DNA of 64,000 nucleotides, taken from the NCBI GenBank assembly GCA_937934135.1, contig CALHAW010000009.1, forward strand, positions 1-64,000, written 5' to 3'. Source of the stretch: an uncultured Alphaproteobacteria bacterium. GTDB lineage: Bacteria > Pseudomonadota > Alphaproteobacteria > Micavibrionales > Micavibrionaceae. Shown here one piece after another: positions 1 to 7,385 of this stretch; the stretch's first letter is position 1; every line of letters begins with the position of its first letter. A program made the translations under genes and the position numbers. The notes beneath the pieces are model-generated. The model ran no database searches. It had not been told where the DNA came from and saw only the letters and a list, made by a program, of their open reading frames with translations.

Positions 1-335
1 GGCACATCATCAAACATAATATTGGGCAGACCAGAAAGAATATCCTTCATTGCGGCGCTCTGCTCCCGTTCTTGCTCTTCCAACGCGCTCATTTTTTCTT
101 TTAACGCGCTGACCGCATCCATCGCTTCTTGCGCATCCCCGCCAGATTTCTTGATTTCACCAATTTTCTTGGATGCTTCATTGCGTTCTTGCTGTACGGT
201 TTGCAATTCCGTCTGCACAGCGCGGCGCGCCTCATCTAAGGTTAAGATCGCGGGGCTTTGCGCCGCTAATCCCCTGCGGGCCATCGCCGCATCAAATTCA
301 CCTGCATTATCGCGTATATATTTTAAATCGTGCAT
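1..335 (-). CDS. serS: Seryl-tRNA synthetase, 5' part (truncated by window edge)
   Basis: Reading leftwards from an ATG at 335-333, 111 codons stay open to the window edge. The protein begins [10 protein letters not shown] and continues with the DAAMARRGL segment that is typical of bacterial SerS N-termini. After it comes a charged, heptad-rich stretch (about residues 35-100), the antiparallel coiled-coil arm that grips the long variable arm of tRNA-Ser. The catalytic class II core is outside the window. AGAGGA lies just upstream of the ATG as a ribosome binding site. SerS charges tRNA-Ser (and tRNA-Sec) with serine in the cytosol. The family call rests on the N-terminal signature and coiled coil only, but the match is clear. 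Confidence 0.9.
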   Translation of the reverse strand, partial: MHDLKYIRDNAGEFDAAMARRGLAAQSPAILTLDEARRAVQTELQTVQQERNEASKKIGEIKKSGGDAQEAMDAVSALKEKMSALEEQEREQSAAMKDILSGLPNIMFDDV

Positions 336-367
336 TATTTCCTCTGTTTAAATCTAAAAAACATAAT

Positions 368-396
368 GTCATTGTGTGCAAAGTGACGCAATCGAG
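368..396. repeat. Dispersed GTCATTG...AAAGTGACGCAAT repeat, single arm
   Basis: This 29-base stretch in the serS/amidohydrolase gap begins GTCATTG and holds AAAGTGACGCAATC. Similar sequence occurs at 35970-35997 and in the arms of the inverted repeats at 5221-5300 and 21525-21643. It looks like one arm of a dispersed palindromic repeat. No function is visible. Confidence 0.45.
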
Positions 397-429
397 AAAT
401 AATTCTTCGTCACATCTTGATTCTCAGTT

Positions 430-435
430 TAAAAT
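430..435 (+). promoter_or_regulatory. Putative -10 box of the amidohydrolase gene (leaderless start)
   Basis: TAAAAT at 430-435 ends 6 nt before the ATG at 442, and no Shine-Dalgarno sequence precedes that ATG. A weak -35 (TCGTCA) lies 17 nt further upstream. The spacing places transcription start at or next to the start codon. This is inferred from spacing only. Confidence 0.35.
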
Positions 436-441
436 CTCAAC

Positions 442-1323
442 ATGATTATTGAGAACGTCCTTGAACTCAAATCCGCACCGGATCCCCTACCCCTTATTTT
501 TGATAGCCCCCATAGCGGGACACTCTATCCCAAGGATTTTCACTATGATTGCGCCTTTGACCTGCTTGAAAAGGCAGAAGATAAATATGTCGATGACCTT
601 TTCTCAACCGTGCCTGATCACGGGGGGTGCTTGCTCAATGCACTTTTTCCCCGCACTTATATTGATGTAAACCGCGCCGCCAATGATATTGACCCCGCGC
701 TTTTTGACGGTGAATGGACAGACGCGCACCACCCTATTCATCCGACCAACCGTTCTGATGCAGGGATCGGCCTTATTCGCCGCCTCATCACTACAAACAC
801 GCATGTTCAAACCCAAAAATTATCGCAAAAAGAAATAAAGTCACGAATAGAGACATATTACACCCCCTATCATGACACACTTCAGAAAATAATTGATGGC
901 GCCCATCAGAAATTCGGTCAGGTCTGGCATATTAACTGCCACTCCATGCCCTCCGCCGGCAAAAGATTAAGCGCCACCGGCGGCTCAAACCCCTTCGCTG
1001 CACCAGATTTTGTATTAGGAGACCGTGACGGAACGTCCTGTGACCTTGCCTTTACCCATGCATTGCGTGATTTTTTAACCTCCAAAGGCTACAAAGTAGC
1101 AATAAACACGCCCTATAAAGGGGTTGAACTGGTGGAGCGCTACTCCTGCCCCTCACGCGGCATACATTCCATCCAAATAGAAATCTGTAAATCGCTCTAT
1201 ATGAATGAAGAAACCTGTGAGAAAAGCAAAAATTACGAAACATTCAAATCGGACATCACCGCACTCATCAGCTTCTGTGCCGATTATGCACAAACCAATC
1301 TTGTGCCTATGGCGGCGGATTAA
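442..1323 (+). CDS. N-formylglutamate amidohydrolase family protein
   Basis: This 293-residue protein belongs to the N-formylglutamate amidohydrolase family. Family enzymes release formate from N-formyl-L-glutamate in the formimino branch of histidine breakdown. Visible motifs are SPHSG (residues 22-26), DVNRAANDIDP (75-85) and HINCHSMPS (from 163), which carry the His and Asp residues expected to bind metal. The length is normal for the family. No hut genes are nearby, so the physiological substrate may differ. The ATG at 442 has no ribosome binding site but has a -10 like box 6 nt upstream, suggesting a leaderless message. The gene converges with lipB, leaving 108 nt between them with no clear terminator. 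Confidence 0.85.
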   Translation: MIIENVLELKSAPDPLPLIFDSPHSGTLYPKDFHYDCAFDLLEKAEDKYVDDLFSTVPDHGGCLLNALFPRTYIDVNRAANDIDPALFDGEWTDAHHPIHPTNRSDAGIGLIRRLITTNTHVQTQKLSQKEIKSRIETYYTPYHDTLQKIIDGAHQKFGQVWHINCHSMPSAGKRLSATGGSNPFAAPDFVLGDRDGTSCDLAFTHALRDFLTSKGYKVAINTPYKGVELVERYSCPSRGIHSIQIEICKSLYMNEETCEKSKNYETFKSDITALISFCADYAQTNLVPMAAD

Positions 1324-1431
1324 AAAAGCCCACTTCTTCAAGCAAGCTCTTTAGATAATCTTACCGCTATGAAGGAGGACAAAAAGCCAGCATTCTTAAA
1401 GCATCTACATACACTAAATAATTAAATAATA

Positions 1432-2079
1432 TTATGTCAATATATTTTTCTGCAACGCCACTTGCAACTCTTCCATCGTCGCCTCAACGCCTAAATCTTG
1501 AAAGCTAGTAACACCATGCCCACTGATGCCACAGGGGACAATGCCGCTAAAATCTACTAAATTAGGATTTAAATTGATCGAAATGCCATGATACGTCACC
1601 CAATGGCGCACGCGCACCCCTATCGCGGCAATCTTTGCCTCAGTTTTGGCACCCGTGGCATCGGTCTTCACAACCCAAATGCCCACACGCCCCTCACGGC
1701 GTTCCCCCTTAATGCCGAATTCCGCTAACGTATCAATGATCCACTGCTCTAAATCACGGACATATTTCTTAATATCGGGGTCTTCTTGCCGTTTTTTAAG
1801 GTCAAGCATGACATACCCCACCAACTGCCCTGGTCCGTGATAGGTATATTCCCCGCCCCGCCCCGTTTTAAATACGGGAAACTTCGGGTCAATTAAATCA
1901 CTTTCCTTTGCGCTCGTCCCCGCCGTATAGAGCGCAGGGTGCTGCAATAACCAAATCTGTTCTGGTGATGATCCATCCCGAATATCCGCGACCGTGCTTT
2001 CCATCACCGCTACCGCATCCTCATATTCAATCGGATTATCCGATATCGTCCATTCAACCTGATTTTTTCCCTCACTCAT
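1432..2079 (-). CDS. lipB: Octanoyl-[acyl-carrier-protein]:protein N-octanoyltransferase LipB
   Basis: LipB moves octanoyl groups from octanoyl-ACP to the lipoyl domains of 2-oxoacid dehydrogenases and the glycine cleavage H protein, the first step of protein lipoylation. The 215-residue product shows [12 protein letters not shown] (residues 74-85), the lysine of the AKIAAIGVR segment (K149) and the catalytic cysteine in VPCGI (C183), all hallmarks of the family. A GTG two codons upstream is in frame, but the ATG at 2079 is preferred because AGACGGTG precedes it closely. The last codons and stop contain the sequence TTGACATAA, which elsewhere in this window serves as a -35 block. Confidence 0.95.
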   Translation of the reverse strand: MSEGKNQVEWTISDNPIEYEDAVAVMESTVADIRDGSSPEQIWLLQHPALYTAGTSAKESDLIDPKFPVFKTGRGGEYTYHGPGQLVGYVMLDLKKRQEDPDIKKYVRDLEQWIIDTLAEFGIKGERREGRVGIWVVKTDATGAKTEAKIAAIGVRVRHWVTYHGISINLNPNLVDFSGIVPCGISGHGVTSFQDLGVEATMEELQVALQKNILT

Positions 2080-2149
2080 TTTCACCGTCTTTCAAAAGAT
2101 AAGCGCCATCTCTAACATAATTCAGAATGTGGATAAACACAGACTACAT

Positions 2150-2177
2150 TTGACTTAATACTGTTTTTTTTTAGAAT
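2150..2177 (+). promoter_or_regulatory. Sigma70-like promoter of the 2183 orphan (leaderless)
   Basis: TTGACT (2150-2155), a 16-nt spacer and TAGAAT (2172-2177) end 5 nt before the ATG at 2183. There is no Shine-Dalgarno sequence. The geometry puts transcription start at or beside the start codon. Confidence 0.5.
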
Positions 2178-2182
2178 AAATT

Positions 2183-2515
2183 ATGTTTAACTTAGTAAAA
2201 GAATTATCAGACACGCAATATCGCTTTCGCACTGCATTTTTATACCCTTATCCAACAAATGGACAATATAGGGCCATATTAGACTCCGAAATTAAGCGCG
2301 CAACACGTGAAAGTAAAATTAAAGATTATAAAATCCTATCTGGACTTAAAGAAACAACCATATTCTTTAAAACAAAAGATCAAAACACCTTGTTTCAAAA
2401 GACATTTAATCAAGTTATTTCAAAACATAGTGTTGACGCTTATTTCAGTAATGATACGACAGGCCTCTACATCACCCCAAGCGCGCGCACAAACAGAACA
2501 TACTCACCTAAATAG
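2183..2515 (+). CDS. Hypothetical protein (orphan, 110 aa)
   Basis: I do not recognise this family. The 110-residue product is basic, rich in Lys, Thr and Asn, and has no signal peptide or membrane segment. It begins MFNLVKELSDTQYRFRTAF and has a predicted alpha/beta character without obvious motifs. Base composition is more AT-rich than the neighbouring lipB. The start is supported by a near-consensus promoter ending 5 nt upstream, in the same layout as other orphan genes in this window. The gene stands alone between lipB (divergent) and tRNA-Leu (minus strand). It is probably a real small gene because the promoter is good, but coding status is not proven. Confidence 0.5.
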   Translation: MFNLVKELSDTQYRFRTAFLYPYPTNGQYRAILDSEIKRATRESKIKDYKILSGLKETTIFFKTKDQNTLFQKTFNQVISKHSVDAYFSNDTTGLYITPSARTNRTYSPK

Positions 2516-2654
2516 GCAGAAAACAGACAAAAAACAGTAAGGGTGTCTATTGCGCGAATGAATAAACAAAACATGATGGGAACACATATAATAAGCTTTT
2601 AATCCAGCGCCCTCGTGCCTACACGCTTGGGCGTTTGGCGGCTTTGGCTCAAAT

Positions 2655-2741
2655 TGGTGCGGTCGAGAAGAGTCGAACTTCCACGGGCTTATCGCCCACA
2701 GCGACCTCAACGCTGCGCGTCTACCATTCCGCCACGACCGC
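2655..2741 (-). tRNA. tRNA-Leu (anticodon GAG)
   Basis: On the minus strand the sequence folds as a class II tRNA. The acceptor arm GCGGTCG pairs with CGACCGC. The D-arm follows, then an anticodon loop TTGAGGT flanked by CAGCG/CGCTG, a long variable arm with TGGGC and GCCCG, and a T-arm containing TTCGACTC. The anticodon GAG reads CUC and CUU leucine codons. The discriminator A and the CCA end are encoded (2655-2658). The gene is oriented against maeB and lies alone in a 361-nt gap. The rest of that gap shows no other gene. Confidence 0.95.
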
Positions 2742-2876
2742 TCCTTATTTGAGGTGAGGATTAAATAACAAATAAAACCAAGCGTAGCAAGCAGGAAAAC
2801 ATGTCCATTTAAACGCTTGGCGGAAACAAAATGCCTTGTTATGTTGACACATGATTTTAACAAGAGAGTGTAAAAA

Positions 2877-5213
2877 ATGACCAATAACGACAAATCAAAA
2901 GACGCGGCAAAAGACCAATTATATAAAGACGCACTGGATTACCACCAAACAGGTCCCGGTAAAATCTCGATGAAGCCCATCACACAACTAGAAACTCAGC
3001 GTGACTTGGCGTTGGCTTACTCCCCCGGTGTGGCGTCCCCGTGCTTGGAAATTGAAAAAGACCCACTCAAAGCACTTGATTACACTTCACGCGGTAATAC
3101 CGTCGCCGTTATCTCTAACGGAACAGCCGTGCTTGGCCTTGGTAACATTGGCGCACTGGCCTCTAAGCCCGTGATGGAGGGGAAATGCGTTCTCTTCAAA
3201 AAATTTGCCAATATTGATTCTTTTGATATCGAAGTCGATGAAACAGATATCGATAAATTCGTTGATGCGATCGCTATGTTAGAACCCTCCTTTGGCGGCA
3301 TTAACCTCGAAGATATCAAAGCACCAGAATGTTTTGAAATTGAAAACCGTCTTAAAGAACGTATGAAGATTCCCGTTTTCCATGATGACCAACACGGCAC
3401 GGCCATCATTGTGTCTGCGGCCTTCACCAACTGGCTTGAAATTGCAGGGCGTAACATCACAGATGTAAAATTGGTGGCTAATGGCGCAGGCGCGGCCGCT
3501 ATGGCCTGTTTAAATCTCCTCGTTGAAATTGGCTTACCGCGGGATAACATCATCGTCTGTGACCGCGAAGGCGTCATTTATAAAGGCCGTACCGAAGGCA
3601 TGGATTCTTACAAAGAAAAATATGCGAATGACACTAATGCCCGCTCATTGGCAGACGCGCTCGAAGGCTCTGATGTCTTCCTTGGCTTATCTGGCCCCAA
3701 CATGGTAACCGCTGACATGGCGGCATCTATGGCTGCTGCTCCTCTTTTAATGGCGCTGGCAAATCCAACACCTGAAATTATGCCTGACGAAGCGAAAAAA
3801 GGAAAACCTGATTGTATCGTCTGCACAGGACGTTCTGACTTCACCAATCAGGTAAACAACGTGCTTTGTTTTCCGTATCTCTTCCGCGGTGCGCTTGATG
3901 TTGGCGCAACAGCAATTAACGAAGCCATGAAAATTGCTTGCGTAAACGCCATTGCCGCCCTCGCCCGTAAAGAAGTCACATCCGAAGTGGCCGCCATTTA
4001 TCCTGATGAAACATTGGAATTTGGTCCTGATTATATGATTCCAAAACCATTTGACCCCCGCCTTGGCGTTGAACTCCCCATGGCTGTGGCAAAGGCCGCA
4101 ATGGATAGCGGCGTCGCAACCCGCCCCATCGAAGATTTTGATGCCTATTGCCAACAATTAAAACGCTTCCACATTAAATCAAACACGGTGATGCAACCCG
4201 TCTTCAGTCAAGCACAAAAAGACCCCAAAATAATTGCCTACGCCGAAGGGGAAGAAGAACGCGTCTTGCGCGCTGTGCAAATGGCCGTTGATGAAGGCAT
4301 TGCAAAACCTGTCCTTATTGGTCGCCGTACCGTTATTGAAAACCGCTTAGAACGCCTTAACCTACGCCTCACCATTGATAAAGATTTCGAACTTTGTGAC
4401 CCACAAAAAGATGAACGGTATAAAGAGTACTGGACCAGCTACCATAAATTAATGGAACGCAAAGGCATCACTCCTGCTATGGCCAAGGACATCATGCGTA
4501 AAAACACAACCGCCATTGCCGCTCTAATGTTGGCACGGGGTGAGGTTGACTCTGTCATCTGCGGAACAGTTGGTGAATACCATGAACATCTTGGACCGAT
4601 CACAGATATTATTGGGTTAAAAGACGGTGTTGAAACCGCCGCGGCTCTACGCCTTTTGATTATCCCGAACAAAGGGAACTACTTTGTCGCTGACACACAT
4701 GTAAATCCGAACCCCAGCGCCGCACAACTTGCAGAAATGACATTGCTGGCGGCGGAACGCGTTCGCGGCTTTGGCATTGAACCAAAAATCGCCTTGCTGT
4801 CCCATTCTAACTTTGGCGGGCATTGCGGCGAAAGCGCAACAAAAATGCGGGACGCCGTGGCAGATATTAAATCTCGCGCCCCTCAAATTGAAATAGATGG
4901 TGAAATGCACGCTGATGCCGCCCTTTCTGCCCGTATCCGCAATGACATCATGCCCAATTCTACCCTAACGGGGGAAGCAAACCTTTTGGTGACACCAAAC
5001 ATTGATGCCGCCAGCATTTCTTTCAATATGTTGAAAATATTGGGTGATGGTATTCCTGTTGGTCCTATGTTGCTCGGCGTCAATAAACCCGCCCACATCA
5101 TGACTTATGCGGCATCCGCGCGCGGCATCCTCAACATGACTGCCGTGGCCTGCATCGATGCTCAAAAAAATGAAAAAACAACCAACGTCGTAAAAACCAA
5201 AAAAGCGGCTTAA
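2877..5213 (+). CDS. maeB: NADP-dependent malic enzyme with C-terminal phosphotransacetylase-like domain
   Basis: This 778-residue protein is the large MaeB-type malic enzyme, which oxidatively decarboxylates malate to pyruvate with NADP+. The N-terminal half (about 1-430) carries the malic enzyme fold, including DLALAYSPGVASPC, the HDDQHGTA segment with the catalytic aspartates, and the VANGAGAAAMA nucleotide-binding loop. The C-terminal part (about 440-760) resembles phosphate acetyltransferase, which in this family is usually non-catalytic and involved in allosteric control by acetyl-CoA. Length and order match the family. With ppdK at 44383 it could link C4 acids to phosphoenolpyruvate. 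It is followed by a palindromic repeat and no clear terminator. Confidence 0.95.
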   Translation: MTNNDKSKDAAKDQLYKDALDYHQTGPGKISMKPITQLETQRDLALAYSPGVASPCLEIEKDPLKALDYTSRGNTVAVISNGTAVLGLGNIGALASKPVMEGKCVLFKKFANIDSFDIEVDETDIDKFVDAIAMLEPSFGGINLEDIKAPECFEIENRLKERMKIPVFHDDQHGTAIIVSAAFTNWLEIAGRNITDVKLVANGAGAAAMACLNLLVEIGLPRDNIIVCDREGVIYKGRTEGMDSYKEKYANDTNARSLADALEGSDVFLGLSGPNMVTADMAASMAAAPLLMALANPTPEIMPDEAKKGKPDCIVCTGRSDFTNQVNNVLCFPYLFRGALDVGATAINEAMKIACVNAIAALARKEVTSEVAAIYPDETLEFGPDYMIPKPFDPRLGVELPMAVAKAAMDSGVATRPIEDFDAYCQQLKRFHIKSNTVMQPVFSQAQKDPKIIAYAEGEEERVLRAVQMAVDEGIAKPVLIGRRTVIENRLERLNLRLTIDKDFELCDPQKDERYKEYWTSYHKLMERKGITPAMAKDIMRKNTTAIAALMLARGEVDSVICGTVGEYHEHLGPITDIIGLKDGVETAAALRLLIIPNKGNYFVADTHVNPNPSAAQLAEMTLLAAERVRGFGIEPKIALLSHSNFGGHCGESATKMRDAVADIKSRAPQIEIDGEMHADAALSARIRNDIMPNSTLTGEANLLVTPNIDAASISFNMLKILGDGIPVGPMLLGVNKPAHIMTYAASARGILNMTAVACIDAQKNEKTTNVVKTKKAA

Positions 5214-5220
5214 TATTTTT

Positions 5221-5300
5221 ATCATTGCGTGCATGACAAAGTAATCTAGCAATCCTTTACGCGCTAGATTACTTTAAACCATTGACTGTTTCGCAATGAT
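5221..5300. repeat. Nested palindromic repeat downstream of maeB
   Basis: Two nested inverted repeats are visible. The outer arms are ATCATTGCG (5221-5229) and CGCAATGAT (5292-5300). The inner 13-base arms AAAGTAATCTAGC (5238-5250) and GCTAGATTACTTT (5263-5275) are perfect complements. The element fills most of the maeB/mgtE gap and can fold into a stable stem in RNA from either strand. It shares the TCATTGC ends with the repeat at 21525-21643. It may also act as a transcript 3' end, but no T-run follows. Confidence 0.7.
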
Positions 5301-5350
5301 AATCCTTCCCCGCATTCTTCTGTCACTGTAGCAATACAATAAAATCGTGC

Positions 5351-5356
5351 TATCAT
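5351..5356 (+). promoter_or_regulatory. Putative -10 box of mgtE (leaderless start)
   Basis: TATCAT at 5351-5356 ends 6 nt before the mgtE ATG at 5363. No Shine-Dalgarno sequence is present and the -35 region is weak. The position matches the other leaderless candidates in the window. Confidence 0.35.
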
Positions 5357-5362
5357 GCCCTC

Positions 5363-6763
5363 ATGTCCGAATCCGTGCCTAGTATATCTGAAGAATTTAT
5401 TGAAGAGGCTGCCGCAACGGGGCCTGTATGCCTAAGCGATGAATCCATTAAGGAAATTATCGATGCTTTGCATGATGAGGAAGAAAATAGCCATCTCCTC
5501 CTCGTAAATTCGCTCAATATTCCAGACACCGCAGAACTTCTTTCAAAAATCCCGGCAGAAGACCGCAAGGCGCTGATTAAAAACCGCCGCGTTAAAATTG
5601 ACCCCCAGGCTTATTCCTATCTGGATGATGACCTTAAAAAATCAACACTCTGCCTTCTTTCGCCCTCTCGCGTTGCGGGGATTATTTCTGAACTAGATAG
5701 TGATGATGCCCTCGACCTGATTGAAAATCTGGATGAGGAATTTCAACAAGAAATCATCCGTAAACTTTCCGCCAAAATGCGAGTCGCCATTGAAGAAGGC
5801 CTTACCTTCCCCGAAGAATCCGCAGGGCGTCTCATGCAGCGCGAATATGTGGCCGTGCCACAATTTTGGACAGTTGGTAAAACCATTGATTATTTACGCG
5901 CCGCCGCCAATGACCTACCGTCAGAATTTTATGACCTCATCATCATTGATCCAACATATCATGTGATTGGTGAAATTCCGCTTAACCGTATTTTACGATC
6001 AAAACGCCAACAAAAAATCGAAGAACTAACATTGGATGACCTCCACACCATTCCCGCCGAAATGGATCAGGAAGAAGTCGCCCTTATTTTCCGGCGGGAA
6101 GGCCTAAACTCTGCCCCTGTTGTTGATGCAGAAAACCGCTTGATTGGGGTGATTACCGTTGATGATATTTTGGACGTTATCGATGAAGAAGCCCAAGAAG
6201 ATATTTTGAAATTAGCTGGGGTGGAAAGCGACTTTTACCGTGCCATCCTCTCCACCACCGGCAGCCGCTTTCGCTGGCTCTTTGTCAATTTAATTACCGC
6301 GATTGTCGCCTCTATCGTAATTTCGTTTTTTGACGCCACGATTGAACAGGTCGTCGCACTTGCTATCCTTATGCCCATTGTCGCCTCCATGGGTGGTAAC
6401 GCAGGAACACAGGCGCTCACCGTTGCCGTGCGCGCTCTGGCCACCAAAGAACTCTCCAGCACAAATGCCGTGCGTATCATTGGCAAGGAAACAATCGTTG
6501 GTTTTTTAAACGGTGTCGGCTTTGCCGTGATTATGGGCGTTATTGCCGCGCTCTGGTTTCAAAACGAAACACTCGGCGCGGTGATTGCAGGGGCAATGGT
6601 GATTAATTTATTTGTTGCCGGCCTCGCTGGTGTCGCTATTCCCGTCTTTCTTGATAAAATCGGCTCTGACCCCGCACTCTCTTCCACCGTCCTCCTCACC
6701 ACCATCACCGATATTGTCGGCTTCTTCGCTTTCCTTGGCCTTGCGTCTATCTTTTTGATATAA
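5363..6763 (+). CDS. mgtE: Magnesium transporter MgtE
   Basis: MgtE is a Mg2+ channel of the inner membrane that is gated by its own cytosolic Mg2+-sensing domains. The 466-residue protein has the family layout. An acidic helical N domain covers about 20-150, where the PAEDR and ELDSDDALDLIENLDEE segments lie. Two CBS domains follow (about 155-275), then five membrane segments (about 300-466) with the conserved MPIVASMGGNAGTQALTVAVR pore region. Length is normal. The ATG at 5363 lacks a ribosome binding site but follows a -10 like box by 6 nt. The 3' end contains what looks like the promoter of the next gene. Confidence 0.93.
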   Translation: MSESVPSISEEFIEEAAATGPVCLSDESIKEIIDALHDEEENSHLLLVNSLNIPDTAELLSKIPAEDRKALIKNRRVKIDPQAYSYLDDDLKKSTLCLLSPSRVAGIISELDSDDALDLIENLDEEFQQEIIRKLSAKMRVAIEEGLTFPEESAGRLMQREYVAVPQFWTVGKTIDYLRAAANDLPSEFYDLIIIDPTYHVIGEIPLNRILRSKRQQKIEELTLDDLHTIPAEMDQEEVALIFRREGLNSAPVVDAENRLIGVITVDDILDVIDEEAQEDILKLAGVESDFYRAILSTTGSRFRWLFVNLITAIVASIVISFFDATIEQVVALAILMPIVASMGGNAGTQALTVAVRALATKELSSTNAVRIIGKETIVGFLNGVGFAVIMGVIAALWFQNETLGAVIAGAMVINLFVAGLAGVAIPVFLDKIGSDPALSSTVLLTTITDIVGFFAFLGLASIFLI

Positions 6764-6764
6764 T
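6735..6764 (+). promoter_or_regulatory. Promoter inside the mgtE 3' end for the GNAT gene
   Basis: TTGGCC (6735-6740), an 18-nt spacer and a perfect TATAAT (6759-6764) overlap the end and stop codon of mgtE. TATAAT ends 6 nt before the ATG at 6771. The next gene can therefore be transcribed on its own from a leaderless message. Confidence 0.45.
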
Positions 6765-6770
6765 CATCCA

Positions 6771-7304
6771 ATGTCCGCATCAAAACTTATCCGCCCTTGT
6801 GTTGAATATAAAGAAAGCTACCTCGAAGCCCTCGGGGAATTTCACGCCGAAGGCCGCTACCTCTACCAAGATATTCATAAATTAACAGATAATTTTGACG
6901 GCTTCATTGAGGCGCTTAGAACAGAAAAAGGCTACCCCCATCAACCCTATCAAGACTGGGTTGAACCCGTACCAGAAACCATTGTCTGGCTGATAAAAGA
7001 TGACCTTTATATTGGCACGGTTGATATCCGCCACCGCCTTAACTGGCATTTGGAAAAATGGGGTGGTCACGTGCATTTTAACATTCGCCCTTCCATGCGG
7101 GGCAAAGGCTTTGGTTTAAAAATATTAAAAAAATCTATACCTATCGTGAATTATTTGGGTATTGATAAGGCGCTTATCACCGTTTCCCCCGATAATAAAA
7201 CCGCAATCAAAGTAATTGAAAGTCTGAACGCCGAATTTGAAGATGAGACCCCAGCCACCGATAGATTCCCCGCCATGCGAAGATACTGGCTGGACTGCAC
7301 TTAA
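6771..7304 (+). CDS. GNAT family N-acetyltransferase
   Basis: This 177-residue protein has the GNAT fold. A beta strand region WLIKDDLYIGTVDIRHRL is followed by the acetyl-CoA binding segment RPSMRGKGFGLKIL (the R/Q-x-x-G-x-G/A motif, with RGKGFG), then a beta strand and helix containing SPDNKTAIKVIESLNAEF, which is typical of motif B. Such enzymes transfer acetyl groups to amines or protein N-termini. The substrate cannot be read from the sequence. It starts 7 nt after mgtE. The TATAAT box 6 nt before the ATG and the absence of a Shine-Dalgarno sequence suggest separate, leaderless transcription. Confidence 0.85.
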   Translation: MSASKLIRPCVEYKESYLEALGEFHAEGRYLYQDIHKLTDNFDGFIEALRTEKGYPHQPYQDWVEPVPETIVWLIKDDLYIGTVDIRHRLNWHLEKWGGHVHFNIRPSMRGKGFGLKILKKSIPIVNYLGIDKALITVSPDNKTAIKVIESLNAEFEDETPATDRFPAMRRYWLDCT

Positions 7305-7385
7305 CATATTACTAGCAAATACAACCACACGCTCAAATTAAAATCCTTTGCCTATTGGGCGCTTGGGCTGTAAAACATTGTCACC

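Noticed and set aside
1369..1425. 18-codon frame MKEDKKPAFLKHLHTLNN between the amidohydrolase and lipB genes
   Set aside because: No ribosome binding site or promoter at a good distance; too short to judge without homologues.
2504..2893. 129-codon minus-strand frame across the maeB upstream region
   Set aside because: It runs straight through the tRNA-Leu gene and has no ribosome binding site or recognisable protein.
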